Assembly (NCBI GenBank): GCA_007129695.1 | Contig: SKVA01000529.1 | Location: 1 to 7,594 of the forward strand | DNA from: Spirochaetaceae bacterium | GTDB taxonomy: Bacteria; Spirochaetota; Spirochaetia; DSM-27196; SLST01 | Length of the DNA: 7,594 nt | Direction: 5' to 3' | Part shown: positions 6,473-7,594 of the stretch, piece by piece | How the letters are laid out: every line of letters starts with the position of its first letter | How positions within the stretch are numbered: the first letter of the stretch is position 1 | Translations under genes and position numbers: made by a program | Notes under the pieces: model-generated | What the model was told of the DNA's origin: nothing | Databases searched by the model: none | The model's input: only the letters and a program-made list of their open reading frames with translations

Positions 6473-7285
6473 GTGCACTACCGATCCATCACGCGGGACA
6501 ACGCGACGCTGCAGATCGTCCGGTCGCTCAAGGACAATCGACAGAAACGCGCCAAGCGAAAGCAGATCTTCGTGGAGGGAGTCGCCCCGCTGACCGCGGC
6601 GGTCGGCGCCCGGCTGCGCGCGGACCTGGCCCTGGTGCCGGCCGGACGGCCACGGTCGGGGTGGGCGGACGACACGATCGCGGCGCTCGACCCGCCGGAA
6701 CTCTACGAGGTCGACGCCGAGCTGTTCGCCGGGCTGTCGGACCGCGAGGACCCATCGCAGTTGATCGCCGTCCTGCAGACGCCCACGCGATCGCTCCCGC
6801 GGGTCGCCCCCGACGCGGCGATCGCAATCGTCGACCGGCCGGCGAACCCGGGGAACCTTGGATCGCTCATTCGAAGCGCGAACGGGTTCGGCATCGCATC
6901 GGTCGTGTCGACCGGACACGGCGCCGACCTGTACGACCCGGTGACAATCCGCGCGAGTCGCGGCGCGGTGTTTGCGACTCCGGTCGTCCACGAACCGTCG
7001 ATCAAGGTGCTGCTCGACTGGATCGCCGCTGAACGAGCGCGCCTTCCCCGGCTGCGTCTGATCGGCACCGATTCGACCGGCGCGCTGTCGATCGCGGTCG
7101 CCGATCCGCGCCCGCCGATCATCGTCGTGTTTGGAAACGAAGCGACGGGGTTGTCGCAGACGCTCAGCGAAGTCGTCGATGAGATCGTACGGATCGACCT
7201 CCGCGGCACAGTCGACTCGCTGAACCTGGCGTGCGCGGCGAGCGTCGTCTTCTACGCGATCACAGGTGCTCGGGCTCCCGGCTGA
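6473..7285 (+). CDS. TrmH/SpoU-family RNA 2'-O-ribose methyltransferase
   Basis: SAM-dependent methyltransferase of the SPOUT class that methylates a ribose 2'-OH in rRNA or tRNA; the target nucleotide cannot be told from sequence. It has 270 residues, normal for the two-domain type. The N-terminal RNA-substrate-binding domain (about 1-105) opens with H-Y-R-S-I-T-R-D-N and contains SLKDNRQKR...FVEGVAPL, the common start of this subfamily. The knotted catalytic domain (about 115-270) shows motif 1 N125-P-G-N-L-G-S-L-I-R134-S-A, motif 2 F220-G-N-E223-A-T-G-L-S and motif 3 R244-G-T-V-D-S-L-N251 followed by A-A-S-V. All catalytic and SAM-knot residues are in place. GTG start with a good ribosome site; last gene of the likely operon with GDH and EIIA-DAC. 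Its last 26 nt overlap the convergent GGDEF gene. Closest to generic YsgA/RlmB-like proteins, so no gene symbol is given. Confidence 0.9.
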   Translation: MHYRSITRDNATLQIVRSLKDNRQKRAKRKQIFVEGVAPLTAAVGARLRADLALVPAGRPRSGWADDTIAALDPPELYEVDAELFAGLSDREDPSQLIAVLQTPTRSLPRVAPDAAIAIVDRPANPGNLGSLIRSANGFGIASVVSTGHGADLYDPVTIRASRGAVFATPVVHEPSIKVLLDWIAAERARLPRLRLIGTDSTGALSIAVADPRPPIIVVFGNEATGLSQTLSEVVDEIVRIDLRGTVDSLNLACAASVVFYAITGARAPG

Positions 7286-7594
7286 GACGCTGGAGTCCGC
7301 CTTCGGAGGCAGCGACGGGCGTGTCGCGATCGGCGGCGGGCGCTCCATCGGCCGCCGGTCGTGCGATCGCGACGCGGTCGCCCCCGGCGCGCTTTGCCCG
7401 GTACATCGCATCGTCGGCGCGGCGCAGCAGGTCGTCAACCGACCGGTCGGCGTCCTCGACCAACGCGACTCCCAGGCTTACAGTGAGCCCGACCCCGTCG
7501 AACCGGGTAGACCGTATCGCGACGCGTAGCCGTTCGGTGAGCGTGAGCACCCGATCGGTATCCAGGTCGACGAGTACGATCACGAACTCTTCGC
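7260..7594 (-). CDS. GGDEF-domain protein (diguanylate cyclase), C-terminal end only
   Basis: C-terminal part of a diguanylate cyclase, which makes cyclic di-GMP from two GTP; the N-terminus lies beyond the right edge. The frame is open to base 7594. The first readable residues are E-E-F-V-I-V-L, the end of a GG(D/E)EF active-site motif whose glycines are just outside, so the protein is probably catalytic (GGEEF). They are followed by family-typical RLR, LTVSLGVA, and the ADDAMYRAKRAGGDRV helix that closes the domain. An Ala/Pro/Asp-rich tail of about 35 residues follows to the TGA at 7262-7260. The methionine-like start that can be read at 7583 is internal. Any sensory, membrane or receiver domain would be upstream and is not visible. 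Convergent with, and overlapping by 26 nt, the methyltransferase gene. Confidence 0.88.
   Translation of the reverse strand, partial: EEFVIVLVDLDTDRVLTLTERLRVAIRSTRFDGVGLTVSLGVALVEDADRSVDDLLRRADDAMYRAKRAGGDRVAIARPAADGAPAADRDTPVAASEGGLQRLSREPEHL
7323..7373. repeat. Long inverted repeat inside the 3' end of the GGDEF gene
   Basis: GTCGCGATCG at 7323-7332 and CGATCGCGAC at 7364-7373 are perfect 10-bp inverted copies. Inside them, CGGCGG (7334-7339) pairs with CCGCCG (7352-7357), leaving a 12-nt loop. The structure lies 37 nt after the methyltransferase stop, within the low-complexity tail of the convergent gene. It could act as a terminator or a roadblock for the + strand operon, but no T-run follows. 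Confidence 0.4.

Noticed and set aside
6233..7438. 401-codon open frame on the minus strand opposite the methyltransferase gene
   Set aside because: Low-complexity Arg/Asp/Val-rich translation with no recognisable motif. It is the antisense shadow of the EIIA-DAC 3' end and the SpoU gene, whose catalytic motifs are intact.
1..7594. CRISPR arrays, tRNAs, insertion sequences, phage genes, riboswitches
   Set aside because: No regularly spaced direct repeats, cloverleaf-like segments, transposase motifs or long structured leaders were seen; nearly all DNA is accounted for by coding sequence.

Overview
The window is a GC-rich bacterial chromosome segment, about two-thirds G+C by eye, densely coded with short intergenic gaps. 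I saw no tRNA, rRNA, CRISPR array or mobile element. The combination of a bacterial-type histone-fold protein, a large (~950-residue) NAD-type glutamate dehydrogenase and a PTS EIIA-containing c-di-AMP cyclase suggests a high-GC spirochaete or a similar deep-branching Gram-negative lineage. This placement is an inference with modest confidence, because no marker gene is present.

Left part (1-1932, + strand): the 3' portion of an AraC-family regulator, cut by the window edge, then a 12-TM MFS transporter with antiporter-type motifs. They are a likely regulator/exporter pair. The transporter has its own extended -10 element directly before its start codon.

Middle (1933-2284): an imperfect hairpin separates the MFS gene from a convergent small gene on the minus strand. 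That gene encodes a 61-residue single histone-fold protein. Its promoter region is divergent from, and partly overlaps, the upstream region of the glutamate dehydrogenase gene.

Right part (2285-7285, + strand): a tightly packed three-gene unit with gaps of 3 and 12 nt. It encodes (i) a large glutamate dehydrogenase with an ACT-like N-terminal region, (ii) a 433-residue fusion of a PTS EIIA (Ntr/fructose type) domain, a pyruvate-kinase-C-terminal-like middle domain and a C-terminal diadenylate cyclase (DAC/DisA_N) domain, and (iii) a TrmH/SpoU-family RNA 2'-O-ribose methyltransferase. The unit runs into, and overlaps by 26 nt, the 3' end of a convergent GGDEF gene that continues beyond the right edge.

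The most interesting point is the second protein of this unit. It joins a phosphotransferase-system phosphoacceptor domain to a c-di-AMP synthase and is apparently co-transcribed with the enzyme linking glutamate and 2-oxoglutarate. PTS-Ntr and c-di-AMP are both known regulators of potassium and nitrogen/osmolyte balance, and glutamate is the main counter-ion of potassium. The unit may therefore be a compact circuit that tunes c-di-AMP to carbon/nitrogen status. This functional reading is inference; the domain assignments rest on motifs visible in the translations.
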